Shown: one piece after another, positions 31,820 through 43,534 of the stretch
Numbering within the stretch: the stretch's first letter is position 1
How the letters are laid out: every line of letters starts with the position of its first letter
Source of the DNA: Anastatus disparis
Taxonomy: Eukaryota; Arthropoda; Insecta; Hymenoptera; Eupelmidae
NCBI GenBank assembly: GCA_017163975.1
Contig: JAFFSR010000021.1
Coordinates: forward strand, 858,501-922,500
Direction: 5' to 3'
Length of the DNA: 64,000 nt
The notes under the pieces: generated by a model
The model's database searches: none
What the model was told of the DNA's origin: nothing
Seen by the model: the letters and a program-made list of their open reading frames with translations, nothing else
Program-made: the position numbers and the translations under genes

Positions 31820-33215
31820 AAAATAATACTCAAGAAATATTTTATGTAAAAATAAAAAATAGAAAAAGAAAAAATGCAGAAAAGATAGAAAAGGAATATA
31901 TGTATATATACTAGGGGGGTACCCCTGCTCGCTCTGCTCGTCAACCCCCGTAAAGTGAGATAGTGTAATTTTAGAAAATAAATATTTGAAACTTTGTAAA
32001 GATAAAAACAAAAGTATAAGTTAATGTTAGCAAGTAATTATTAAAATGATTATTGATATCAAAATAATAAATTATTTTTACAATTTCTGTAAAAATACTA
32101 TCGAAATTAAGTTTAATTTTTTCAATTTCTATATTTTTTAGCTAAGTTTATTGCTACATCCGTTAAAAAGACAGATATTTAGATAAATTATCTCATCACG
32201 TAGATCCCATGGTATTTCCTTAGGGTGATTTAGGATGGACCCCCTGTTGTCATATTTATCGTGTATCTTATTAATCATAGGTTGCATTATATTATTTTAA
32301 ACAATTTTTTTTTTCTATATATAATAAGAAAAATTAATAATTCCTTTTTCTAATTTTTAAAATTAGTATATTATAAATATTTTTTACATACATATGTTAT
32401 ACATTGCTTCTATGTTGTATATTAACTAAAAATATTATGTTATATATTTCTAACATCTTATACTTAATTTTATTTTAAAAAATTTAATTTTACATTTGAT
32501 TGTTTATCCATACAAAAGACAAGACATATAGTCTTTGCACACCACCTTATATTTCAAACTGTAGTTAATATTATGATTAATTGCATTTAACTATTTAATT
32601 TAATTTTATAAATTTACTCAATTTTTAAATATAATTTTTAATTTAACTAATGCATTTTAAATGTGTAAAATATGGAGGTACCGTTATAGTGCGTTAGATT
32701 TTTCGATTAATGAATTCGAGTTATAATCTTAATGAACTTAGAAAAGAAACAAAGCTAAACCTAAACTAAACTTAAATGATAAACGACGAGGTAGAAGCAG
32801 GATGGGTGCTGTGGAAACTGGTAAATAATTATTATAAATTATTATTTTTAAGAATATTCTTTTAAAGATTTATTTGAAAGTTAATAAAGCAATTTCATGG
32901 CTTAAGGCCTACAATAATTATTACAACGCCGGCAGTATTTAAGAAAGGCCAACATAAATAAACTAATTAATTTTTATCAAACAAAAATAAATAAATCACT
33001 TTTCATTAATAAAACAAGCTGGTAATTTGTACCGTGAAAAAAAAAACTTAAAAAGTTTTTAGTGCTCTTCGCTGCTGGTAGGTGGCGTGGGGTGTTTAGA
33101 AGCCATCTGTAATAAAGCAAATACAAAGACAAACAAAAATTAATAATTATAAATAGCTAGTTAACTGCGATAGATAACGGCGGAGACTACCGTTCCGACG
33201 GTAGGTATAACGCGA
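31820..33215. other. AT-rich spacer, no gene seen
   Basis: The stretch holds no recognisable coding. A GC-rich scrap at 31908-31948 (CTAGGGGGGTACCCCTGCTC) looks like a TE terminus but has no partner found. Confidence 0.5.
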
Positions 33216-33219
33216 CCTA

Positions 33220-33500
33220 TACGGACGATACGGCGGTTTGGTGGCTGAAGGGTGAAAAGGATGTTGTGCAAAGTATACCTCCTAATACACGACATTAAAG
33301 AGAGACTGTACAAAGTATACTCTTAGTATACAGTCGGTAAAGGATCCCCACTCTATGTAATCTCCAAGAAAGTGGAAACGGAAATATATAGTTGAAGGAT
33401 CTCTCCATGTACAACTCCAACGAAGAGGGCAGGAATTCGTGCAATGTAATCTCCTAGTGCACGAGAATAAGGTTCAGGAACTTAACTCTACGTAAGAGAG
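33220..33500 (+). repeat. Degenerate short repeat cluster with small hairpins
   Basis: Units of roughly 50-60 bp share GTATACCTCC/TGTAATCTCC-like cores. Several carry self-complementary ends, for example GTGCAATGTAATCTCCTAGT followed by GCAC, and GTATACTCTTAGTATAC. It is directly followed by the CT tract. Confidence 0.5.
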
Positions 33501-33502
33501 TT

Positions 33503-33877
<375 letters not shown>

Positions 33878-34139
33878 ATCATTGTTTTTCTCAAGATGTA
33901 TAGAGAAAACGGAAGGAAATAATTTGCTTGTATAAACAAATTTTAAATATCTTTATTATTAAATTATATTATTGGTAAAGCTGGCATTGCAGCAGGAGGA
34001 TAAATATTAAGAAATATTAAGAATAGATTTAAAATTATCCGTGTACAAGTAGATGGAAAATATTACAAGTTACTCACAGCTGGTAAAATACAGACCGAGA
34101 GCATTGAATATATTATGAAATTAAAAGCAGAGTTGGGCA

Positions 34140-34860
34140 TAGTTAATTAAATCTGTTTATTAATTGACAAATAACTAATACTTAAGTGGTTAGTTAATTG
34201 TTAGTTATTTAGTTAGTTACTATATTGAAGTTCAATTAACTAAAAATAATTATCAATTATAGATCAATTAAGGCGACTTCGGATTTTAGGTTAGGTTTTA
34301 TTTTTGAGTTTACAAATTACTCTTTCAATATGTAAAATTTTTCAGATTTTCTAATTTTCCACCATTCTACGGATTACAATAAACGGTGGAAAATTAAAAA
34401 ATCCAAAAAATTTTAGAAACTGAAAGAGTAATTTGTAAACTACAAAATGAAATCCAACTGAACTTCCGTAGTCGCCTTAATTGGGAATTAAATTTCAATT
34501 ATTACTTAAATGAGAGTTTAATTAATAATTAGAAGTTTAATTATCAATTAAATGACACAGAATCGGTAATTAATTTCAATTATCTGAGGTTTAATTGAGA
34601 ATTAAATTTTAATTATCAATTATATTAGAGTTTAATTGATAATTGAAGGTTTAGCTATCAATTAAATGACACGGAATTGAAAACTAATTTCAATTTTCTG
34701 AAGTCTGAATGAGAATTAAATTCTAATTATCAATTATATAAGAGTATAATTGACCATTTAAATATTAGTTATCAATCAAAAAACACGTAATTGATAACTA
34801 ATTTCAACCATCTGAAGTCTAATTGAAAATTAAATTTTAATATCAATTATATAAGAGTTT
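34140..34860. repeat. AT-rich satellite (TCAATTAAAT-type), with MITE inside
   Basis: Blocks like TTAATTATCAATTATATAAG and GATAACTAATTTCAACTATC recur about every 95-105 bp. The F5 MITE interrupts the array at 34272-34476. A second segment of the same satellite lies at 54742-54970. Confidence 0.75.
34268..34480. mobile_element. TTAA foldback MITE, family F5
   Basis: The element at 34272-34476 (205 bp) is flanked by TTAA. It begins GGCGACTTCGGATTTTAGGT and ends with GTAGTCGCC. The arms contain a matched GAGTTTACAAATTACTCTTT block. It lacks the TGTCCTT motif of families F1-F3. Confidence 0.85.
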
Positions 34861-35034
34861 GTAACGGCTCATATCAATTTTAAATAGAATTATTAAATTG
34901 AATATGAATATTTTATAAATAATTAGACATTATTTAAAACATAGAATAATTTTCTGTAATAATAAAGTTAATTTACGTTAAAAGTATAAGTACGGCCTTA
35001 TAGTTACTTACTGAGGCCGATAATGAAGATAACT

Positions 35035-35395
35035 CAAAATGTATATGTGTATGAGGCGTCGGTAACTATTTTTACGTTATTTTTGAAAATTTTAAAAAAT
35101 ATCACTCTCACAAACTTGAGGCGTTTCGAGGAATTCCTAAGGCTTACCTGAGGCGTCTCTGAGGAGTCTTCGAGGAGACCTATCAGGTAATATGAGGCGA
35201 CAAACGTTGAGGCGATGTCAGAGGCGGATCGAGGAGGGGGAGGAGGGGGGAGGCTGCGGGAGGAGGGGGGAGGCATCTCACAGAGGCTGAAAAAAAACCT
35301 ATATTTACGTTAAAAAAATTCAAAAATGTGAGGCTGGGGGAGGAGGGGGGAGGAGTGGGGAGGACGCAAGAATGCTATTTTTTGAGGCTTACGTC
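35035..35395 (+). repeat. GAGGCG-rich and G-run region
   Basis: GAGGCG recurs about nine times. G runs such as GGGGGAGGAGGGGGGAGG occur at 35235-35275 and again near 35337-35365. Four G tracts of three or more lie within a few bases of each other, which fits the usual G-quadruplex pattern. No protein function is supported. Confidence 0.65.
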
Positions 35396-35426
35396 TATAT
35401 AGGAAGATATATATATATATATATAT

Positions 35427-36724
35427 GGGATGTTTCACGTCGACTCACCTAACAAAAAAATAGAATTCGTCGAAAATCTGTAAAAATGTTCTATTTTATA
35501 CCCAAAATATACAAAAAAAATTTTAGAGGTCCAGGTCAAAGGGGTCAAGATTTAAACGTGATGGAATTTTTGGAATTTTCCAAATTTTTTGCTAAATAAA
35601 TATTTTAATGAATTTTTTCCTCAAAAACTATCAATTTTTCGTTAAAACTTAATAGAATACTTTTTCTTGGAAATTAGATGTAGAATTCACCTGAATTTTT
35701 GCAAATTATAATATACTGATTTTTATGCTTACTTGATCGATTTAAACATACTATTCAATATATCTAAAAATCGAGCAGGTTAAATTGGCTTTTTAAAGTC
35801 TTATTTTTTTCGTTTTTTTATGAGGAAAAAATATACGAAGCCTCCAGTTGGACAGCCTTTTCAAAGTTACTTGATTGTGCAAAAATGTCTGAAAAAATCG
35901 TTATTTTGGATCAATGATGAGATTCGTGATTTTTTTTCTGAAAAAGTATTGATTTTTGGGACAAATGTATGAAAATGTTTTTTATTGGAAATCATGTGTA
36001 GAATATGAACATATTTTTACAAATTGTAATTTAAGATATTATGAACCATCTATACTAAAAATTTAACAAAAAATAAATTTTAAAATTTCAAAATTTCATT
36101 TATAATTTGTGATGTTTAGCAAATAATGGTTTACAAAAATTTACATACATTTTACATACAATTTTCAATAAAAAACATTTTCATACATTTGTCCCAAAAA
36201 TCAATTCTTTTTCAGAAAAAAATCACGAATCTCATCATTGATCCAAAATAACGATTTATTCAGACTTTTTTGCACAATTAAGTAACTTTGAGAAGGCTGC
36301 CCAACTGGAGGCTTCGTATATTTTTTCCTCATAAAAAAACGAAAAAATAAGACTTTAAAAAGCCAATTTAACCTGCTCGATTTTTAGATATACTAAATAG
36401 TATGTTTAAATCGATCAAGTAAGCATAAAAATCAGTATATTATAATTTGCGAAAATTCAGGTGAATTCTACATCTAATTTCCAAGAAAAAGTATTCTATT
36501 AAGTTTTAACGAAAAATTGATAGTTTTTGAGGAAAAAACTCATTAAAATATTTATTTAGCAAAAAATTTGGAAAATTCGAAAAATTCCATCACGATTAAA
36601 TCCTGACCCCTTTGACCTGGACCTCTAAAATTTTTTTTGTATATTTTGGTTATCAAATAGAACATTTTCTCAGATTTTCGACGAATTCTATTTTTTCGTT
36701 AGGTGAGTTGACGTGAAACGTCCC
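35427..36724. mobile_element. 1.3-kb foldback element, ~620-bp arms
   Basis: Ends are GGGATGTTTCACGTCGACTC and, inverted, GGGACGTTTCACGTCAACTC. The arms match almost base for base toward a centre near 36090. It sits in a run of TA dinucleotides, which fits a TA target. No open frame. A partial related copy lies at 56845-57075. Confidence 0.9.
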
Positions 36725-37181
36725 ATATATAGATATAGTGAAATGATTATAGAAATAGAATGTTTTATTTCTTTTAATGAAAAATTATGATCAATATTTG
36801 ATTGTTAATAATAAAATATATAAGATGAAACTTTTTAAAATAATTGTTTATACATAAATAGAATATTCAATTCCTATAATATGTATAAAAATGATTGTTC
36901 TATACAAAGTTTGAAGATATAAATTAAAATATAAAAAAATTAGCTTTTTCAGTTAATAAGTAATAATAATTAAATTATTAAAAATAGTCTTTTGGAATAT
37001 AAAGGAAATAGAATGTTTCTTTTGCAAATATATAAAATAAACGTCATGGAACATTCTATTTCCTAATGTATGAATTTTTAGTGAGAAATAGAAGTTCATA
37101 GAAGGTTTATGAAATAATATTAAAAAGCGTGAATCCATACAATCTCTCTCCTTCTTTCTTAGATGTTCGATCATGTAACAT
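36725..37181. other. AT-rich spacer
   Basis: Recurrent AGAATGTTTTATTTC/AGAATGTTTC-like words occur near 36755, 36870, 37008 and 37050. They suggest an old short repeat. No gene is seen. Confidence 0.4.
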
Positions 37182-38058
37182 CCCTATTGAAAAAAAACAT
37201 GTGCAAAATACACGTGTTTTTTACACGTGTTTTTTACATGTAAAATTTGCGTGTTTTTTCAAGCATTTTTTTCACGTGCTTTTTTCACGTGTTTTTTTCA
37301 CGTGTTTTTGTTGACGTGAAATATTGTGAAAATTGATAAAAAAACACGTGTTTTTTTGTATATTTTTCATATTAAAAACTACGCATTTTTCATTAACGAA
37401 CAATGAGAATGTTTTGTAAAGAGTATTTATAATACTTTATTTTGACCCTTTTGAAAAAAATACGTTCTATCTACACGTATTTTTTATAACTCTTCGAAGA
37501 TCGAAGAGCTTCTAAGACCCAGAGTGTCTGGCTTCATATATCTTGTGTCTTCGAAATTTGTATAGGGGATGACAAAACTGAGAAAAACGCCACCTAGTGA
37601 TTTAAAATCGCTATTGATGATCGATTATGTCGGTCTGACTCTAAGTCACTAGGTGGCGTTTTTCTCAGTTTTGTCATCCCCTATACAAATTTCGAAGACA
37701 CAAGATATATGAAGCCAGACACTCTGGGTCTTAGAAGCTCTTCGATCTTCGAAGAGTTATAAAAAATACGTGTAGATACACAACGTTTTTTTTCAAAAGG
37801 TCAAAATAAAGTATTATAAATACCTTTACAAAACATTCTCATTGTTCGTTAATGAAAATGCGTAGTTTTTAATATGAAAAATATACAAAAACACGTGTTT
37901 TTTTTCAATTTTCACAATATTTCACGTCAACAAAAACACGTGAAAAAAGCACGTGAAAAAGTGCTTGAAAAAACACGCAAATTTTACATGTAAAAAACAC
38001 GTGTATTTTGCACGTGTAAATAACACGTGTAAAAAACACGTGTTTTTTTTCAATAGGG
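37182..38058. mobile_element. CCCTATTG foldback element with CACGTG arrays
   Basis: The element is one long inverted repeat with ends CCCTATTGAAAAAAAACA and the complement. It is centred near 37620. Next to each end the palindromic hexamer CACGTG recurs about six times (ACACGTGTTTTTTACACGTG, TTCACGTGCTTTTTTCACGT). The arms also carry GAGAAAAACGCCACCTAGTG and its complement. A 72-bp miniature of the same ends lies at 56769-56840. There is no coding. Confidence 0.9.
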
Positions 38059-38537
38059 ATCTAAGATATATTCTATCGGATTCTTGATCCGACTCTCGCG
38101 GTAACATGTAGAGATTAGCTTAATATAAAATTCTCATTTCGTTTAATTTTTCTTGTAAATAAATTAATACATATGATTGTAATTTATTTTTAAAAAAACC
38201 TGGTGTGGCAGTCATGGGGCCTGGTCGACATAACTTAATACTTCTTTTGGTTAAGTGACAGTCTTGATTCTCATAGAATGAACAATTTTTCGTCACGCAT
38301 TGTTTAAAAATATATTTTATATTAAATAAATATGTATACGCACAACAAATTATCAACTCACGAAGTAGAATAATGGTAGTTCTGAATAAAAAGAAGGCCC
38401 CCTAAATACATTTGCAACTTACTAAGCTACTTAGAAGCATACAGAAATTGTTTAAATGATAAGCATATAATGATAATAAATATAAAAACAATTAATTTAT
38501 TAAAATTTTTTAATGATTTATGATAATTATTCTATTC

Positions 38538-39569
38538 TGTCACGGTATTCTACCGTGTTCAAATCTTGCGCGCTTAGGTCAAATTAAACGACACGCGTTC
38601 AGTCATATACCTCGTTGAAGTTATGTGAAGAAGCACGTAACTCGACGAGCAGCGCGCGCGAGAAGAGCAAGAAAGCCATGAGGCGCGTCAGAACATTTCT
38701 GGTGGTTCCTCAGCACACACGTTGGCTTATATATTCCTGCCCTGTGCGGCAGACATTTTCTAGCGGCCTACAAGCACGCATCATAGGCATATCTTTCGGC
38801 TTTTATTTAAGTCTTAATTTAATAAACGCGTTGGTGTAGTCCCGCATATAGTTTTTGTGTTAAAGGAAAAGGGAAGGTCACTGCTAAAAGGAGGAAGTAT
38901 CATCATCCTTTGGTTGTGTGTGCTGGTCTTGACTGCCTTCAACGCGTCGCAGTGATCAGGAAATCTCTTTCTACTTGGCTGTTCTCTTCGAGCCTCAGCA
39001 ATCGGGTTGCGACGTGCTGTCTCATCGTTGGCCAACGGCGGCGGATATTAGTTTCACGCGTACAAGAAGCTTCTACGCGCTGTAAGTTATCTGTAAGTTG
39101 TTCGTAGCATTTTGTTGACTAGGAGTTTCTTACCTCGAAGAAACTTCTAGCGCTATGAGTACACGCATGTGTTCGAAAGTATAAAGTATTTTAGTTCGCG
39201 TTGCGTCCTTCCCTATAGCTATCTCTTTCTAAAGAATAGCTTTATCAAATATAGAGTATTGCTGTATGACTTAATTTTTCTTTGTTTATAAATCATATTT
39301 AAATTCTTTATTATGTAATTTTTGCTTTACTATTTTTCTTTTAATAAATTCAAGTTAAATGTAAAAACTTTATCTTATTTATTTGCACGTGGGTAATATA
39401 TATAAGGCCTGTACCTGTTGCTTACCCCGACGCCACCGCGGTCCTTATTTTTATTATGGTAAAATATATTTTTTATATAAAGTATTGAATAGGTTTAACT
39501 AGGAGAGTTAAACCTCATAAAAATAAGGAGAACTGTGCTAGTGGCATCGCGTCTCTCGATCAGGTAAGG

Positions 39570-39610
<41 letters not shown>

Positions 39611-39815
39611 GCGCAGCGATAAGCTGATAGAGAAATACTTCGTCGCACATCAATCTAATATACTAGCTAGCTTTATCGGAGTCTGTTGCTTGGTTTAACG
39701 TATTAAGTATAATTTTTAGTAACTCCGTATTTTAGTAAAATCAATAGACTTAGCTAAAGTTAAATTGAATTAAATTTCAATTTTTTTTTGTAACGTGTAA
39801 TAAATAACCGTTACA
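38538..39815 (+). mobile_element. Possible solo LTR
   Basis: It starts TGTCACGGTATTCTACCG and ends AATAAATAACCGTTACA, i.e. TG...CA with related termini, and is flanked by ATTC on both sides (38534-38537, 39816-39819). Inside lie a TATATA at 38731, AATAAA at 38820, a GC-richer first half and a (GA)n tract at 39568-39610. No primer site or coding follows. The 4-bp duplication could be chance. Confidence 0.45.
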
Positions 39816-40207
39816 ATTCAATATAAGAATTGCATATTATAATAATCTTTTTTATGCGAATTTAAAACTTAACTCAATAATAGCCAAAAATATAATTAAT
39901 ATAATTTTCCATAGTTTTTTAAAAATATTTAAAAAAAGGCACAGTGCGTATGTGAATTATAATTACAGTTCTAAATTACAGTTTAGTCGATGTTTTTCTT
40001 GAAACTTTGAATAGAGCACTAAATATAAATCATTTGAAAATTAATAATTTTACTGTAAGCATCTTAAAATATTAGAATTTAGCTTTTTAGTATATCCACT
40101 AGCAATTCCCATTAATCAATGACGGAAAAAATTCGTAAGACTATTCTACACTTTAGGTCTAAGCAGCGTGATGACATGGCTTTTATTTGTAAACTTATTC
40201 GCGATTT

Positions 40208-40248
40208 GAGCTATTTAAATGAGCGCTAAAGCGCTCATTTAAATAGTA
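40208..40248. repeat. Short perfect hairpin
   Basis: CTATTTAAATGAGCGCT is followed by its complement AGCGCTCATTTAAATAG with almost no loop. It lies in AT-rich spacer that otherwise holds nothing recognisable (39820-40860). Confidence 0.7.
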
Positions 40249-40869
40249 TTATATCTGGTTCTACTTGTCACAAATTAAATAAAAAAAAAGTAATAGAATT
40301 TTATTCAATTTTTATCCTTTTTTAAATTTGGTAAATATTTCAAATTAAAAAAAATTTTTTTTTAATTGTATATTTTTTAATAATTCCTAAAATATTTAAA
40401 CAGAAATAAAGAGAATTTAGAAAAATAAAAAATTCAACTCCGATTTTTTTTTGTTCTGATGCTTTTTAATAAAGTTATAAACAACTGAAACATCAAAAGT
40501 GAACATTTAACTATTACGTTTGACATATGATTATATATATTATCATCATTTTTCTAGAAATAAATTTAAGTTTTTTGAAGAAATTTGGAAAAAAAATATT
40601 TGAGCTATTTGAATAATTTTGATTCAAATTTGATTGTTTACATACTTAACAATATATACGATCACTTGTAACTTTATTAAAAAGTTTCGTAAGAGATAAA
40701 ACATCTGTAAGAAATATTAGATTTTTGGAAATTCTTTCGGTTTCCGTTTCAATTTTTTCCTAATTATTAATTAAAAAAAATAAATAAAAAGTTAGTATTT
40801 TGTATCTAACTTAATTTGTTTTTATGATATTTGTTGTGCGACTATCAGAGACAATACTGTTTAAAGGAG

Positions 40870-40871
<2 letters not shown>

Positions 40872-40921
<50 letters not shown>
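40872..40921. repeat. (TA)n microsatellite
   Basis: An uninterrupted TA run of about 50 bp. Confidence 0.95.
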
Positions 40922-40923
<2 letters not shown>

Positions 40924-41012
40924 CGCTCATATATACACAATACATACATAATACAAACATATAGGAAGTTTTTAATAATAAACGCATGAGAATAAAAATA
41001 ATTAAGTGGCCG

Positions 41013-41405
41013 TTAACGGTAGGCCGGAGTAGAACCTGATACCGACCAAGTAACAATTGAGTTGTTTGTTATTTACTCAAGTTTTAATCGGTGTATCTTC
41101 AAATTAAAGGTCGAGCGCAATAGATATTATTATTATGAACATCTATGCACAAGAAAACGAAAATCTACCGATTTGTTTTTGATAAAAGTAAGGAACGCGA
41201 AAATATTATAAACATAAACTTTTACCTCGGCGTTCCTTACTTTTCTCAAAAACAAACCAGTAGATATTTTTTTTCTTGTGCATAGATGTTCATAATAATA
41301 ATATCTATTGCGCTCGACCTTTAATTTGAAAATACACCGATTAAAACTTAAGTAAATAACAAAAATGCCAATTAGACAAGGACAGCGAATCCGGCCTGCT
41401 CTTAA
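41013..41405. mobile_element. TTAA foldback MITE, family F8
   Basis: The element at 41017-41401 is flanked by TTAA. Arms of about 150 bp (AAAGGTCGAGCGCAATAGAT and complement) surround a centre near 41215. The right end reads, inverted, GAGCAGGCCGGATTCGC, then TGTCCTTGTCTAATT at 17 bp. The left TIR is diverged (CGGTAGGCCGGA). It stands only 15 bp outside the Polinton. Confidence 0.75.
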
Positions 41406-41512
41406 AGATGTATCTCCGTGAGTAGTATATAGCCTAAGATGGCGAGACGGTGACGTCATCGCCATCGCAGGCTAATGTGTACATACTATCGCTTATGCAA
41501 TATGATCCCTCC

Positions 41513-41900
41513 TTAAGAAGGGGCCGAACTATCTGTCTTTGTCTAATAGCGTTTTTCATCATTTATGTAAACACTATCCGGTATAACAAGAAAAAAATAG
41601 CAGCCCCCGCTAGATATTAGTATAATAAGTAAATTTTGTAATAACAACCAAATTTTTTCACTGCGTAGTTTTTGAATAATTAGAGACCTACCAAAAAAAT
41701 AGGTTATATTCTAGATTGCTAGTAGGTCTCTAAATAGTCAAAAACTACGCAGTGAAAAAATTTGGTTGTTATTACAAAATTTACTAATTATACTAATATC
41801 TAGCGGGGGCTGCTATTTTTTTCTTGTTATACCGGATAGTGTTTACATAAATGGTGAAAAACGCTATTAGACAAAGACAGATAGTTCGGCCCCTTCTTAA
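41513..41900. mobile_element. TTAA foldback MITE, family F3, copy 2
   Basis: The element at 41517-41896 (380 bp) is flanked by TTAA. Ends are GAAGGGGCCGAACTATC, then TGTCTTTGTCTAATAGCG. It is an intact foldback with GAGACCTACC at its centre. It shares its right-hand TTAA with the next element. Confidence 0.92.
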
Positions 41901-42265
41901 GGGGTGTCCTCATACCGGCACAGAGATCTACCTTATCAACATTTAAATTATGCATTTTAATAAGAATGTAACCATTTTTTAGTAAAATTCATAGAAGAGG
42001 CACATTCTTAACATTATAAAGAATTTATTGCAACGTTAAAAGACTAAGATTATTCATAACTACAATGAAAAATTAATCGTATTAAGCAGTTTTCGCCTTT
42101 ATTTTTACCTTCATATTATCTTTTAACGTTGCAATAAATTATTTGGCATGTTCAGAATGTGCCTCTCCTACGAATTTCAGTCATGAATAGTTAAATTTTT
42201 ATTAAAATTCATAATTTTAATGTAGATAAGGTAGAACTCTATGTCGGTATGAGGATTCCCCTTAA
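41897..42265. mobile_element. TTAA foldback MITE, family F4
   Basis: The element at 41901-42261 (361 bp) is flanked by TTAA. Ends are GGGGTGTCCTCATACCGGCA and, inverted, GGGGAATCCTCATACCGACA. The arms include AACGTTGCAATAAATT-like sequence. It lacks the TGTCCTTKTCTAAT motif, so it is a separate family. Confidence 0.9.
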
Positions 42266-42609
42266 GAGAAAAGAAAGAGAGAGAGAGTTAGTACTTATCT
42301 TTAAAAAATATTTTTCTTACGATAAAATAAAATTATTGTTTTCGTATGGACATTTTTAAAGTTATTTAAAATAAAAGTGTCTACACTTTTTTAATTAAAA
42401 AAAAGGAGCATTAGAGAGAGAGAAAGATAGAATTTATCATGGGCATGGAGAGTCTCGGTATCTTACGCACGAAAATCTCCTACAATGTTGCTATTACACC
42501 CACTTGTTGAAACGAGTTCCCACATAGAATTTAGCTAAAAAGTTAATATAAAAAATTAAAAACTTATTTAAACAAAGAATTAAGATGAGATAGTCACATA
42601 AAGAATCTA

Positions 42610-43000
42610 TTAAGAGGAGGTCGCGTATCTCTGTCCTTTTCTAATCAAAGAATTGAGTTTTTTACAGAAACTAATAACTTTAGCAAAAAATGAAGAGAAA
42701 GCCGCATCTCGTAATAAAAAAAGCAATATTTTCTTTGATAAGAAAGAATTAATTTTATTGCTTCGTTTTCAAGAAAACCTTGAAAAACTTAAATCACAGA
42801 GGTTAGGGTGGACAATTTGGTTTTTCAAGGTTTTCTTGAGAATAAAGCAATAAAATTAATTTTTTCTTATCAAAGAAAATATTGCTTTTTTTTTGATACA
42901 AGATGCGGCTTTCTCTTCATTTGTTGCTTAAGTTATTAGTTTTTGTAAAAAAATCATTTCTTTGATTAGAAAAGAACAGATATACGTGACCTCCTCTTAA
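42610..43000. mobile_element. TTAA foldback MITE, family F1, copy 3
   Basis: The element at 42614-42996 (383 bp) is flanked by TTAA within the Polinton left TIR. The opposite TIR shows a single TTAA at the matching place (GAATCTATTAATATATTTAC read inverted near 53530). Confidence 0.93.
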
Positions 43001-43534
43001 TATATTTACTTGTTAACGTAAACAAATAAGTGAGATAACTTTGTGTTTATACAAACAATACACACACTCAAGGAAAAACAAAAAAAAAAATAGAAGTTTC
43101 TACGTTTTTTATTGATGGTCTTGAAAAGAACCGATTATGGTTAGTATATTATTTACATTTTTTTATATCTCTGAGTTTTTGGAAATGAATATGTATTTAT
43201 TGAATATTTAGTATGAAATTGTATTTTTTTAGATTTTTCATCTTTGAGCAAAGGTTTTCTCTCCTCCCTGCTTCCATCTGTATCCAAATAAGATGGTTGT
43301 TTTAGTCTTCCTTTTACCTGACCCATTGTTTATCTCTGGCGTACTCTATGAATAACGAAATGGAAATAAAAGTCTTTGCACGGTGTAAGTGTATTTATAC
43401 TAAATATATTATGATTGAAAATGGAAAAAGTGGAGGGGATAGAATTAAAAAATTTTTGTTAAGTATTTTGTAATTTTATTAATGTATAATCTCTTGTTAT
43501 ACAAATATGATTCAATAATAATCGAATATTTTTA

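Noticed and set aside
34140..34860. Possible CRISPR array
   Set aside because: Units are A/T satellite with no constant repeat and unique spacer pattern, and the window is eukaryotic.
37129..38107. Phe/Val/His-rich open frames
   Set aside because: They are translations of the CACGTG repeats in both arms of a foldback.
38615..38839. Open frame of 74 codons, and others overlapping at 38814-39107
   Set aside because: They overlap on both strands in a GC-rich LTR-like stretch and show no motif or family pattern.
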